Positions 8,731 to 17,345 of a stretch of 64,000 nt of DNA are shown in pieces. Origin of the DNA: an uncultured Gammaproteobacteria bacterium (lineage in GTDB: Bacteria; Pseudomonadota; Gammaproteobacteria; Eutrophobiales; Eutrophobiaceae). The stretch is taken from contig CALKEZ010000019.1 in the NCBI GenBank assembly GCA_938084745.1, positions 1 to 64,000 on the forward strand, written 5' to 3'. The translations under genes were made by a program, and so were the position numbers. The stretch's first letter is position 1, and every line of letters begins with the position of its first letter. The notes beneath the pieces are model-generated. The model was not told the DNA's origin. It was given only the letters and a program-made list of their open reading frames with translations, and ran no database searches.

Positions 8731-9651
8731 TCATCCCCGGGGATGATGCTCCGCATGTAAGTCTTTTAAGCGCTCCCGGGCGACATAAGTATAAATCTGG
8801 GTAGTGGAAATATCACTATGACCTAATAACATCTGCACCACTCTTAGGTCCGCACCATGATTAATCAGGTGTGTTGCAAAAGCATGTCGTAATACATGTG
8901 GTGATAATGTTTTTCTGATGTCAGCAATTTGCGCATAGCGTTTAATCATGTGCCAGAATGTTTGACGCGTCATGGCTTTGCCTCGGTTACTTGGAAACAT
9001 GGCATCGGACAAGCCATGATTGAGAATCTCACTTCGAGCTGAATTCAGGTATTGTTCCAGCCAAGCATTTGCCTCTTCTCCCATCGGCACTAGACGTTCC
9101 TTGTTTCCCTTTCCTGTTACACGCACAACACCCTGCCTGAGATTGACTTGTTGCACGGTTAATCCAACAAGTTCGGAGACTCGCAAACCGGTGGCATACA
9201 ACAATTCAAGCATCGTCTTATCTCTCACACCTGCAGCTTGTTCCGTATCGGGTGCATCCAGCAACGCCTCAACTTCCACTTCGGTCAGGGTTTTTGGTAA
9301 GGACCGACCAAGTCTGGGCGCATCAATATTACTGACCGGGTTTTGCTTGATTTGGTCTTCTCTCAGTAAATATTCATACAGGCGACGAAGGCTGGACAAC
9401 CTTCTCGCAACAGTTCTGGCGGAAGCATTTTTTGCTGTGGCCAAATAAGCCAGTATCTGATTTGGTGTCACGTCGGCCAGGTTTGTTTCCTGTTGTTGTG
9501 ACCATAGTGCGAAAGCATATAAATCACTCCGATAAGCAGACAGGGTATTGCCACTTAAACCACGTTCCATCCACAACGCATCGAGGAACGTATCGATAAT
9601 CTTTTTCGATATAGATGAGATGCCGGGATGATTGTTGGTCGCTTGAATCAT
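8731..9651 (-). CDS. xerD: Site-specific tyrosine recombinase XerD
   Basis: XerD acts with XerC at dif to resolve chromosome dimers under FtsK control. The 306-residue length fits. The N-terminal SAM-like core-binding domain (about residues 15-100) is followed by the catalytic domain with the RHRRY residues: R in ATGLRVSEL, K in TGKGNKER, H-L-R in SPHVLRHAFATHL, H in LLGHSDIS, and the nucleophilic Y in QIYTYV. I use the ATG at 9651 instead of an in-frame TTG two codons earlier. It follows rplS after a hairpin, so probably has its own promoter. Its last codons are part of a 16-bp palindrome. Confidence 0.92.
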   Translation of the reverse strand: MIQATNNHPGISSISKKIIDTFLDALWMERGLSGNTLSAYRSDLYAFALWSQQQETNLADVTPNQILAYLATAKNASARTVARRLSSLRRLYEYLLREDQIKQNPVSNIDAPRLGRSLPKTLTEVEVEALLDAPDTEQAAGVRDKTMLELLYATGLRVSELVGLTVQQVNLRQGVVRVTGKGNKERLVPMGEEANAWLEQYLNSARSEILNHGLSDAMFPSNRGKAMTRQTFWHMIKRYAQIADIRKTLSPHVLRHAFATHLINHGADLRVVQMLLGHSDISTTQIYTYVARERLKDLHAEHHPRG

Positions 9652-9765
9652 TATCAAACTACCAGTTTTGTGCGGGGAATGTTCTGACGCTGATGTAATC
9701 TTGCAGATAATCTGATTTCACGGTTCTGGCCATCAAAAGTAGTGATGTACCAGATTTTACAGTTA

Positions 9766-9788
9766 CCGGGCTGGAGTAACCAGCCCGG
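9766..9788 (-). terminator. Hairpin downstream of rplS
   Basis: A 9-bp GC-rich stem (CCGGGCTGG / CCAGCCCGG) with a five-base loop lies 24 bases after the rplS stop on the minus strand. The bases that follow (TAACTGTAAAATC) are only moderately U-rich, so termination may be partial or the stem may protect the 3' end of the rpsP-rplS transcript. Confidence 0.6.
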
Positions 9789-9811
9789 GCTGAATAATTA
9801 ACTCAATAAGG

Positions 9812-10168
9812 TTATGACTTAACCTTAATTTTTTCTTTAATACGTGCGGCCTTGCCACGAAGATCACGCATGTAATACAGTTTGGCACGTCTCACATCAC
9901 CACGTCGTTTAACCTGAATTTCGGCTACGCTCGCGCTATGCGTCTGGAATACACGTTCGACACCTTCACCATAAGAAATTTTACGAACCGTGAATGATGA
10001 ATTCAGACCACGATTTTTAACGGCAATAACGACACCTTCAAAAGCCTGCAAACGTTCACGTTGTCCTTCTTTAACCTTTACTTGAACAACCACGGTATCG
10101 CCTGGCCCAAACTCAGGAATCTCACTCTTCATTTGTTCAGCTTCTAGTTGTTCGATTATGTTAGCCAT
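9812..10168 (-). CDS. rplS: 50S ribosomal protein L19
   Basis: L19 sits at the 30S-50S interface of the ribosome. The protein has 118 residues from the ATG at 10168, which has a GGAG site in place; an upstream GTG six codons earlier would destroy that spacing. The start [14 protein letters not shown] and the [17 protein letters not shown] block are characteristic. It ends the rpsP-rimM-trmD-rplS operon and is followed by a hairpin. Confidence 0.98.
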   Translation of the reverse strand: MANIIEQLEAEQMKSEIPEFGPGDTVVVQVKVKEGQRERLQAFEGVVIAVKNRGLNSSFTVRKISYGEGVERVFQTHSASVAEIQVKRRGDVRRAKLYYMRDLRGKAARIKEKIKVKS

Positions 10169-10198
10169 CTTCAATACTCCAATCACAATGTCTTGTTA

Positions 10199-10948
10199 TT
10201 AACTATTCGATTGCCCAGTTTCTATAATATATTCCTGTAACAACCATTTTTGTTCATCATCAAGTTCAATTAACTCGATTAAATCCGGTCTCTTGCGCCA
10301 GGTATTTCCCAACGACTGCTTTAAACGCCAGCGGCGTATGGCTTCATGGTTACCACTCAATAATACTTCAGGTACCTGGTGGCCATTGATCTGCTCTGGG
10401 CGCGTATAATGCGGATAGTCCAGCAAACCGTCAACAAATGAATCTTCATTCGCTGAATCTTCATGGCCTAATACACCCGGCAAGGTCCGACAAACACTAT
10501 CAATCATCACCATTGCCGCTAATTCACCACCACTAAGGACATAATCACCAATCGACCATTCCTCATCAACTTCGGATTCAATCACCCGTTCATCAATGCC
10601 TTCGTAACGCCCCGATACTAAAATCAATCCCCTTCTACCAGCTAACTGCTGCACCCCGGCTTGATCTAACCGTCGCCCCTGAGGAGAGAGATAAATGACC
10701 TTCGCGCCTGGCTGTGCTTGTCTGGCTCTTGCTATTGCGGAACTGACTGGTGGATACATCATTACCATGCCCGGTCCACCACCGTAAGAACGATCATCAA
10801 CGGTGTTGTGTTTATCATGTGTGAAATCACGTGGATTCCAGGCTCTGAAACCAAGCATTTCATCCTTTAATGCCCGACCAATCACACCATGTTCCAATAT
10901 TGGCGAGAACATCTCTGGAAAGAGGGTGATCACGTCAAGCTGGTACAT
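10199..10948 (-). CDS. trmD: tRNA (guanine37-N1)-methyltransferase
   Basis: TrmD methylates G37 next to the anticodon using S-adenosylmethionine and so prevents +1 frameshifting. The 249-residue protein shows the trefoil-knot SAM site ([36 protein letters not shown]) and the conserved [21 protein letters not shown] segment. Its ATG overlaps the rimM stop by one base (TAATG), so translation is coupled. Length and motifs are normal. Confidence 0.98.
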   Translation of the reverse strand: MYQLDVITLFPEMFSPILEHGVIGRALKDEMLGFRAWNPRDFTHDKHNTVDDRSYGGGPGMVMMYPPVSSAIARARQAQPGAKVIYLSPQGRRLDQAGVQQLAGRRGLILVSGRYEGIDERVIESEVDEEWSIGDYVLSGGELAAMVMIDSVCRTLPGVLGHEDSANEDSFVDGLLDYPHYTRPEQINGHQVPEVLLSGNHEAIRRWRLKQSLGNTWRKRPDLIELIELDDEQKWLLQEYIIETGQSNS

Positions 10949-11472
10949 TATTCTTCACTTTGCCATTCAACATTTACGACTTTGGCAGCTAAGTCGACTT
11001 TTTTTACGAACACATCCATAACTAATGGGATTAAGGTTCGGTTTTTTTTGTCATCCAGTCCCTTGATAATCAGCACATCATGGGCCCCGGTTTCAACAAT
11101 ATCGCTTATCTTGCCAAGATTAACTTGGTCCTGATTCACAACATCAAGGCCAATCAAATCATGCCAGTAATACTCGCCCTCATTCGGCGGCGGCAACTGC
11201 TCCTGAAAGACGGCTATGTCACAATGTATGAACGCACGTGCCGCTTCAGGACTATCAATTCCAGCTATCTTCACGAGTAGTCGACTACTACCACGTTGCT
11301 GAAACTCTTCTATCTGTATTTCCTTCCAACAGTCATTTTCCTTAATTAACCAGGGAAAATAATTAAACACATTCTCTCTTGGCCGGGTATACGAGTCGAC
11401 TTTTAGCCAACCTCTTATACCGTAGGGACCGCCAATGCGGCCAATAACTATAGGGAGCTCATTTTCCTGCAT
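10948..11472 (-). CDS. rimM: Ribosome maturation factor RimM
   Basis: RimM binds S19 and helps mature the 3' domain of the 30S subunit. At 174 residues it has the usual two parts: an N-terminal RimM barrel with [16 protein letters not shown] (residues 10-25) and a C-terminal PRC-barrel with [12 protein letters not shown]. It lies between rpsP and trmD and overlaps trmD by one base. All features are normal for the family. Confidence 0.97.
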   Translation of the reverse strand: MQENELPIVIGRIGGPYGIRGWLKVDSYTRPRENVFNYFPWLIKENDCWKEIQIEEFQQRGSSRLLVKIAGIDSPEAARAFIHCDIAVFQEQLPPPNEGEYYWHDLIGLDVVNQDQVNLGKISDIVETGAHDVLIIKGLDDKKNRTLIPLVMDVFVKKVDLAAKVVNVEWQSEE

Positions 11473-11546
11473 TCAATTTCAATGCCGGGTTGTTAACTGC
11501 CTCAATTCCTGAAGAATTTAAGCAATAGACCTGTTTAAGTTAGTAA

Positions 11547-11804
11547 CTACGCCGCTACCGCTGCTGCTGCGTTTTCTTTAATCAACTTTGCTACACGCTC
11601 AGACGTTTGTGCGCCCTGCGATAACCAATACTCAAGACGCTCCACATCAAGTCTAAGTGGAGTTTCCTGGCCTGTTGCTGTCGGATTGAAAAAACCGAGG
11701 CGTTCCAGTGAGCGGCCATCACGCTTATTGCGGCTATCCGTTACTACTATGTGATAGAAAGGTTTTTTCTTAGCACCTGTTCGAGACAATCTAATTGTTA
11801 CCAT
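11547..11804 (-). CDS. rpsP: 30S ribosomal protein S16
   Basis: S16 is an early-binding 30S protein. The gene starts at the ATG at 11804, giving 85 residues that begin [20 protein letters not shown], the family signature. An open frame continues 55 codons upstream but is not coding. A GAGG site lies about 12 bases before the ATG. First gene of the rpsP-rimM-trmD-rplS operon, divergent from the 5-formyl-THF cyclo-ligase gene. The C-terminus is alanine-rich. Confidence 0.98.
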   Translation of the reverse strand: MVTIRLSRTGAKKKPFYHIVVTDSRNKRDGRSLERLGFFNPTATGQETPLRLDVERLEYWLSQGAQTSERVAKLIKENAAAAVAA

Positions 11805-11982
11805 CAGTCTGATGACCTCATTAATTCTGAATTTACTGCGGGAATAAAATCCCCGCCCGAAAAAAGGCGCTATTGTACGTAAAATTGCCGAAAAAGAAAG
11901 CAAAGACAGTGCTTTTAGGCCATGTAAAATAGTGTAGTGATTTAGCCTAGAGCGGCATAGATCGTACAATAATCAAAAACGC

Positions 11983-11988
11983 TATAAT
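11983..11988 (+). promoter_or_regulatory. Possible -10 box for the cyclo-ligase gene
   Basis: A perfect TATAAT lies 53 bases before the ATG of the rightward gene. No good -35 hexamer was found at 16-18 bases upstream (best candidate GATCGT), so the assignment rests on the -10 alone. Confidence 0.35.
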
Positions 11989-12041
11989 ACTTCACAAAAC
12001 AACCATAAGAAATTGATTAATAACATTTTATTAAAAAAACC

Positions 12042-12611
12042 ATGAATTTACTTGAACGAAAAAAAAGTCTTCGCACAGAATTAAAACGACGTCGGGCATC
12101 AGTATCTGAAGATAAACGCAAAAAGATGAGTCAACAAATCTTCACTTTTTTACATGAAATAGATGAATTTAATCAGGCAACGAGCTTGTTTTGCTATATC
12201 TCCTACCAATCTGAGGTTGACACTCATCAGCTAATAAACAGCATTTTACGCAAGGGATTAGATTTAGCCGTACCGAAAATACTCGGGCCAACAGAGATGA
12301 TTGCCGTCCCACTTCTCGATTTAGCCGATCTGAAACCAGATAAAATGGGTATTTTAACGCCCCTATCTAAGCAAATTGCATCCGGCCCTTATGATGTTGT
12401 CATCACCCCCGGACTTGGGTTTACCATGATGGGTGAACGACTTGGTTATGGACGTGGCTATTATGATAAATGGTTCGCCAGCAACCAGGTTGGGCTTAAA
12501 ATTGGCATTGCTTTTGAATTACAGGTCGTGGAGGAGTTACCCATTGAAAAAACGGATATCGCTCTGGACATGCTCGTGACGGAGAAAAGAATTCTGGACT
12601 TCAGATGTTGA
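12042..12611 (+). CDS. ygfA: 5-formyltetrahydrofolate cyclo-ligase
   Basis: The enzyme turns 5-formyl-THF into 5,10-methenyl-THF with ATP and returns a storage folate to the C1 pool. The 189-residue protein has a basic RxELKxRR N-terminus, the CYISYQSEVDTHQLI segment, and the nucleotide and substrate loop LGYGRGYYDKWF near residues 139-150. C1-folate recycling would matter in a methylotroph, but the gene is a general housekeeping one. It is divergent from rpsP and convergent with the lipoprotein gene. Confidence 0.93.
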   Translation: MNLLERKKSLRTELKRRRASVSEDKRKKMSQQIFTFLHEIDEFNQATSLFCYISYQSEVDTHQLINSILRKGLDLAVPKILGPTEMIAVPLLDLADLKPDKMGILTPLSKQIASGPYDVVITPGLGFTMMGERLGYGRGYYDKWFASNQVGLKIGIAFELQVVEELPIEKTDIALDMLVTEKRILDFRC

Positions 12612-12624
12612 ATAAAAACGCCCC

Positions 12625-13362
12625 CTAACCCGCTGCAAATTCAGCCAACTCAATTAATAATGTTCCCTTGTCCAGCGCGTTACTCTCTGTTGTTTCTATT
12701 CGCTCCATTTTGATCAGACCAACATCAGGCGCATACCAATTAGTTTGCTCTACACTGACGAGTGTCATACCCACATAGTTTCCGGCATCTTTAAATGATG
12801 AGCCACTCATGGTTATCTTCATACAGTTTTCAAAACGCCCGGCGGGTACAGTAACGATATCATTAAGAGACTCGATCTTTGTTTCTAATTCCACCTTGGC
12901 AAATATCTCGAAGACTGTTTTCTGTGGCGGACCCGTCTTTTTTAATAACCGCGTTACAGTTGATTGCTCCCATTCCTTGTTGAGAAAAATTTTGTCCGGG
13001 ATAACCAATTGTTTGTCGCTATGAAACTCTGGCATCGGGGTCTTATCGTTAATGTTGCCCAGGTAATAGATCCCCTCCTCTGACCTGGTGTAATATAAAA
13101 TCGTACCATCCAGTGATTCACGTAAATATACTGGCATCCCATTTAATTCACTTTTACCAAGATTGTTGAGGATATACATTTGTCTCTGTCGTCCATCTCG
13201 GGTTTCCAATGCGACATCGTATCGCCATTTATAGCCATCGCTTAGCGGAAAGTAAGAGATGTCTTCTTTTGAACAACCTGCAAAAAGCAAGGCAAGAAAT
13301 AATAAAAGAACTTTCCATGTGTTGATGGAAACACGGTGTCGACCAGTTTGTTCAATTATCAT
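12625..13362 (-). CDS. Lipoprotein of unknown function
   Basis: A 245-residue predicted lipoprotein: hydrophobic stretch at about residues 17-28 and the lipobox LFAGC with C30 as the lipidated cysteine, followed by SKED. The Asp is at +4, so it is not an obvious inner-membrane retention signal. The rest looks beta-rich, with a PVYLRESLDGTILYY stretch and a late WYAPDVGLIKMER motif of a type I have seen in uncharacterised lipoproteins. It overlaps the BASS transporter gene by four bases (ATGA), so the two form an operon. No function is assigned. Confidence 0.75.
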   Translation of the reverse strand: MIIEQTGRHRVSINTWKVLLLFLALLFAGCSKEDISYFPLSDGYKWRYDVALETRDGRQRQMYILNNLGKSELNGMPVYLRESLDGTILYYTRSEEGIYYLGNINDKTPMPEFHSDKQLVIPDKIFLNKEWEQSTVTRLLKKTGPPQKTVFEIFAKVELETKIESLNDIVTVPAGRFENCMKITMSGSSFKDAGNYVGMTLVSVEQTNWYAPDVGLIKMERIETTESNALDKGTLLIELAEFAAG

Positions 13363-14291
13363 TTTAAAGGATGATTCTCTGTACCTGATTTGGTTCTTGA
13401 CCAGACTACTGCCAGAAATGAACCACTGATGTTATGCCAAATACTAAACAAGGCTCCGGGCAATGCCGCCAGTGCTGTAAAATATTGATTTGCCAAGACT
13501 ACGCCTAAGCCCGAGTTTTGCATCCCCACCTCGATCGACATAGTTCTACAGATTGACTCATCATAACCCAGCAACTTGGTAACACTATATCCCATCATTA
13601 ACCCCAGTATATTGTGTAAGGTAACGGCTATAAATAGCAGTATTCCGACGTCTATCAATTGCGGCTGATTCTTGGCAAGAATTACACCGATAATAAATAT
13701 AATCGATAATACAGAAACCATCGGCAAAAATGATTTAATTCGTTCAACTCGTTTTTGATAACGTGAATTGATCAAGACACCAGCCAATACCGGCAGAATA
13801 ACAATGAGGACAAGGTTTAGCATCATTTTAACCATGGGCACATCGATGCTTTGATCAACATAAACAAGTGTCATCAATGGTGTTAACAGCACTGCTAATA
13901 ATGTAGAAACAGCTGTTAGTGAAATTGAAAGAGCAACATTACCTCCCGCCAGAAAACAGATAACATTTGACGCTGTTCCTCCCGGGCAGGCACCGACCAA
14001 AATCAATCCGGCAGCTAATAACAGGGGAAGTCCTAAAACATGAGACAATGCCCATGCTATCAGTGGCATCAAGAAGTATTGCAAGGAAACTCCGATGATG
14101 ATGAGTGACGGTTCATCAAAGACGCGTTTAAAATCAGCCGGTTTCAGCGTCATGCCCATTGCAAACATAACGAGGCCTAACATCGGCACAATGGCCTTAC
14201 CATAATCGGCTAATAATGCAGGGTAAATAATGGCGACAATAGTAACCAGAATTGCCCCTATGGGTAAAAACAATACACTGCGACTATTCAT
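13359..14291 (-). CDS. Bile acid:sodium symporter (BASS) family transporter
   Basis: A 310-residue inner-membrane protein with about nine to ten hydrophobic helices and the BASS/SBF signature GACPGGTASNVICFLAGGN (about residues 101-119). Another conserved patch, SIEVGMQNSGLGVVL, lies near 250-265. The family moves organic acids, including pantoate, pyruvate and sulfo-compounds, with sodium; the substrate here is unknown. It is cotranscribed with the downstream lipoprotein gene through an ATGA overlap, an uncommon pairing. Confidence 0.88.
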   Translation of the reverse strand: MNSRSVLFLPIGAILVTIVAIIYPALLADYGKAIVPMLGLVMFAMGMTLKPADFKRVFDEPSLIIIGVSLQYFLMPLIAWALSHVLGLPLLLAAGLILVGACPGGTASNVICFLAGGNVALSISLTAVSTLLAVLLTPLMTLVYVDQSIDVPMVKMMLNLVLIVILPVLAGVLINSRYQKRVERIKSFLPMVSVLSIIFIIGVILAKNQPQLIDVGILLFIAVTLHNILGLMMGYSVTKLLGYDESICRTMSIEVGMQNSGLGVVLANQYFTALAALPGALFSIWHNISGSFLAVVWSRTKSGTENHPLK

Positions 14292-14473
14292 TATAAATGT
14301 TTCACGGTTTCAATCGATCCAGATTCTCAGTTAGACTATTTATAGGATTTGGTTATAGGATTTGGTGATGCTCAGTGAGTTAATGGCATTCGCAGATTAT
14401 CCAGCTTAAATTGAAAATATAAAGCAGTAATAACTGATTTAATCCAGTAGATAAAGGAAAAAAGTAATTCCAA

Positions 14474-14959
14474 ATGTCCGATAAACTTCATCAAATCAAC
14501 GCCCAATATTCAAACAAGGAAGACCGAATATTAATACGCACATCAACCGAGAATAATAATGAATATTTGATCTGGCTAACACGTCGTTTCACAAAGCTTT
14601 TGCTTGATATTCTCGACAAGGAAATAGAAAAACGAGGGGGCACAACATCGCTAGGGGTGAAAAAAGAAACCAAGCGGCTCTACACAGAAGGCGCTTTTGA
14701 AAAACCTTATGCCGAAGAAAACCCGAAAAATCATCCGCTAGGCAAAGAAGGTGTACTGGCATATGGAATCAAAACTGGAACCGATGAGAAAGGGAACTTG
14801 ATACTTGAACTTCAATCAGAATCGAAAAAAGGAATAACTTTTAATTTGAATGATACGTTAATTTACATGTTCTATTCACTGCTTATGCAAAGTATTGAAC
14901 GGTCCGAGTGGCAGATCGGACAATTCGGCGAACGCGCACCAAACAGCCAGCTACACTAG
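14474..14959 (+). CDS. Conserved hypothetical cytoplasmic protein
   Basis: A 161-residue soluble protein without signal peptide or membrane helix. The N-terminal part (RILIRTSTENNNEYLIWLTRRF) resembles short proteins known only as hypotheticals in methylotrophic and other gammaproteobacteria. A charged lysine/glutamate-rich middle follows, then a hydrophobic C-terminal helix around LIYMFYSLLMQ. It stands alone between the divergent BASS operon and the peroxiredoxin gene. I do not recognise a function. Confidence 0.7.
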   Translation: MSDKLHQINAQYSNKEDRILIRTSTENNNEYLIWLTRRFTKLLLDILDKEIEKRGGTTSLGVKKETKRLYTEGAFEKPYAEENPKNHPLGKEGVLAYGIKTGTDEKGNLILELQSESKKGITFNLNDTLIYMFYSLLMQSIERSEWQIGQFGERAPNSQLH

Positions 14960-15077
14960 CCAGATTAACTGATAGTAAAAAACTATCAACTCTATTGAAA
15001 CAATCAAATTCATTAACTCAGCATAATCTATTAATATGCACTCCATCGTAAATTCAGACTTAATCAGGAGAAACTAA

Positions 15078-15827
15078 ATGTTAGAAAACAGAGAAGGAAA
15101 AAATGTACCCGAAGTTACCTTTCGCGTTATTGAGAATGGCGCATGGAAAAACATAACCACGGATGAACTGTTCGCAGGCAAAACCGTGATTGTTTTCTCC
15201 TTGCCCGGCGCCTTTACGCCAACATGTTCGAGCACGCATTTACCACGTTTTAACGAATTGGCCCCTGTGTTCAAACAAAATGGGGTAGATGAAATTATTT
15301 GTATGTCGGTTAACGACACATTTGTTATGAACGCCTGGAAAGAGAATCAGGAATCAAACAACGTTACAGTATTGCCCGATGGCAATGGTGAATTCACCGA
15401 TGGCATGGGCATGTTAGTAGGCAAAAAAGATTTGGGCTTTGGTGATCGTTCATGGCGCTATTCCATGCTCGTTAAAGATAAAGTGATCGACAAGATGTTT
15501 ATCGAAGCTGAAGTTGAAGGTGATCCATTTGAAGTTTCGGATGCCGATACTATGTTGAACTACATCAATGCTGATGCTGTAAAACCTGAGTTTGTATCAA
15601 TAATTTCACGTAAGGGTTGTATCCATTGTGATCGTGCCAGAAAGGCGCTTGAAGCGCACAACATGCCTTATGAAGAAATTGAACTGGGCCAAGGTGTTAC
15701 CAGCCGGACACTCCGCGCTGTATCGGGAGCGACAACAACACCACAAGTATTCATAGGTGGCAAGTTAATTGGTACCGCAGATGACCTTGAAACTTACTTG
15801 AAAAGCAAAAGTCAAAAAGCTGCATAA
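15078..15827 (+). CDS. Hybrid peroxiredoxin-5 / glutaredoxin
   Basis: A glutathione-dependent peroxidase in which a Prx5 domain and its reductant are fused. Residues 1-160 are the peroxiredoxin, with PGAFTPTCSSTHLP holding the peroxidatic cysteine. Residues 170-249 are a glutaredoxin with active site CIHC and the glutathione-binding TTPQVFIGG. The 249-residue length and domain order match the hybrid proteins of Haemophilus and several methylotrophs. An AGGAG site precedes the ATG, and a strong terminator follows, so it is a single-gene unit. It likely detoxifies hydrogen peroxide and organic peroxides in the cytoplasm. Confidence 0.94.
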   Translation: MLENREGKNVPEVTFRVIENGAWKNITTDELFAGKTVIVFSLPGAFTPTCSSTHLPRFNELAPVFKQNGVDEIICMSVNDTFVMNAWKENQESNNVTVLPDGNGEFTDGMGMLVGKKDLGFGDRSWRYSMLVKDKVIDKMFIEAEVEGDPFEVSDADTMLNYINADAVKPEFVSIISRKGCIHCDRARKALEAHNMPYEEIELGQGVTSRTLRAVSGATTTPQVFIGGKLIGTADDLETYLKSKSQKAA

Positions 15828-15871
15828 AGCTTAACAGAGGTCTCCCCTAACTCCTGACATGTTAAGCATTT

Positions 15872-15904
15872 GAGCCATGCGTATACCGCATGGCTCTTTT
15901 TTTT
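15872..15904 (+). terminator. Intrinsic terminator of the peroxiredoxin-glutaredoxin gene
   Basis: A perfect 10-bp stem (GAGCCATGCG / CGCATGGCTC) with a five-base loop is followed at once by eight T. This is a textbook rho-independent terminator 45 bases after the stop codon. Confidence 0.93.
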
Positions 15905-15938
15905 AAACTATTAGAATGCTAAAGATATACATATTAAT

Positions 15939-17345
15939 TCACAAATTATATTTCTTGATGCGATAGCGCAATGCCATGCGTGTAATGCCTAATTCTCTTG
16001 CTGCTTTTGAGACATTGCGATTAGTTCTTTCTAATGCTTGTTTTATCAAATGAAGTTCTGCCTCACCCAGAGTCAGGTCCTCATTCATATCATGTTCATG
16101 AGAGGATTCGATAGCCGGTTTTTTATCCAGCCCGAGTATGTCTGCTTCAAGGATACCGCCACCACTCAATAAAACGGCACGCTCGATCAAGTGTTTCAAC
16201 TCACGGACGTTGCCTGGCCAATAATAATCCAGTAACGCTTCACTCGCCTCTTCTGAAAATCCTTCAAATTGTAATCCATAACGTCGTGAGGTTTGTGCCG
16301 CAAAATGCTTTGCTAATAACAGAATATCATCCTCGCGCTCTCTTAGAGGTGGTATCGCCAGAGAGATCACATTCAATCGATAATACAGATCAAGACGAAA
16401 CTCACCTTTCTCTGCCAAAGACTCAATATCCCGATTAGTAGCAGCAACAATCCATGCTGCAACAGTACGTTCCTGAGTAGTCCCTACACGCCTCAATGTT
16501 CTTCTCTCCAGCACAGCTAATAATTTAGACTGCAAGTCCAACGGCAATTCACCTATCTCATCAAGAAATAAGACGCCATCTTCTGCTGCTTCTATCAAGC
16601 CTGTTCGTGCGACATGAGCATTCGTAAAAGCACCCTTTTCATGTCCGAATAATTCAGACTCAATCAGATCTTTTGGCAACGAAGCACAATCAACATGTAC
16701 AAATGGTTTCTGGTTGCGGCTACTACTGGCATGTAATAAACGGGCAACAACATCTTTACCCGTACCGGTTTCACCAAGGATGAGTACCGTTGGTGGAATA
16801 ATCGAACCAGATTGGGAAAGCTTGGAGATACGTTCTACTTGCCCACGTACAGCTTTTATTTTTTTACATTCACCCAAAAACGCGACTGCCTCTGTTGCAT
16901 GTTGCTCACGTTTAACCGAATAGGTCAGTTTCTGTGTTAATTCATTTTTATCGAATACTTTTTCTACATTGAGAAGCAGTTCATCAAGATCGATCGGTTT
17001 TTTTAAATAATCCGAGGCACCTAATTTCATCGCCGAAACAGCATCTTCCAATTCACCATAAGCGGACATTACTAACACAGCAATATTGCTATTAGAGGAT
17101 TTAATCTCAGCGAGCAAATCAAGTCCGGAACCATCGGGCAAACGCATATCCAATAGTACTAAATCAGGCGCATTATTTTTAAATTCATCTCGCGCTGTTT
17201 CTAAATCAGCCGCCAGAGTGACATTATACTTGGCGCGTTCCAGATGTTTTTTTACGGCTTTGGCGAAGATGGCTTCATCTTCTACTAGTAAAATTTTCTT
17301 TTCCAGAATCGGAACTTCAGCAGATGTAACCAATGAATCATGCAC
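15939..17345 (-). CDS. NtrC-family response regulator with variant GAFTNA loop
   Basis: A 468-residue regulator: receiver domain (about residues 16-130, phosphorylation site D66 in LVLLDMRLP), AAA+ domain with Walker A GETGTGKD (191-198) and Walker B VLFLDEIGE, and a Fis-type HTH (about 446-466). The loop that touches sigma-54 reads GAFTNA (238-243) instead of GAFTGA. The gene starts with GTG inside the end of the kinase gene (8-base overlap, GAGG site nine bases upstream), so kinase and regulator are cotranslated. It should be phosphorylated by the adjacent kinase; its targets are unknown. Divergent pqqA is the nearest candidate. Confidence 0.92.
   Translation of the reverse strand: MHDSLVTSAEVPILEKKILLVEDEAIFAKAVKKHLERAKYNVTLAADLETARDEFKNNAPDLVLLDMRLPDGSGLDLLAEIKSSNSNIAVLVMSAYGELEDAVSAMKLGASDYLKKPIDLDELLLNVEKVFDKNELTQKLTYSVKREQHATEAVAFLGECKKIKAVRGQVERISKLSQSGSIIPPTVLILGETGTGKDVVARLLHASSSRNQKPFVHVDCASLPKDLIESELFGHEKGAFTNAHVARTGLIEAAEDGVLFLDEIGELPLDLQSKLLAVLERRTLRRVGTTQERTVAAWIVAATNRDIESLAEKGEFRLDLYYRLNVISLAIPPLREREDDILLLAKHFAAQTSRRYGLQFEGFSEEASEALLDYYWPGNVRELKHLIERAVLLSGGGILEADILGLDKKPAIESSHEHDMNEDLTLGEAELHLIKQALERTNRNVSKAARELGITRMALRYRIKKYNL

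Noticed and set aside
14970-14988. Terminator after the 161-residue hypothetical
   Set aside because: The 7-bp AT-rich stem is weak and is not followed by a T run.
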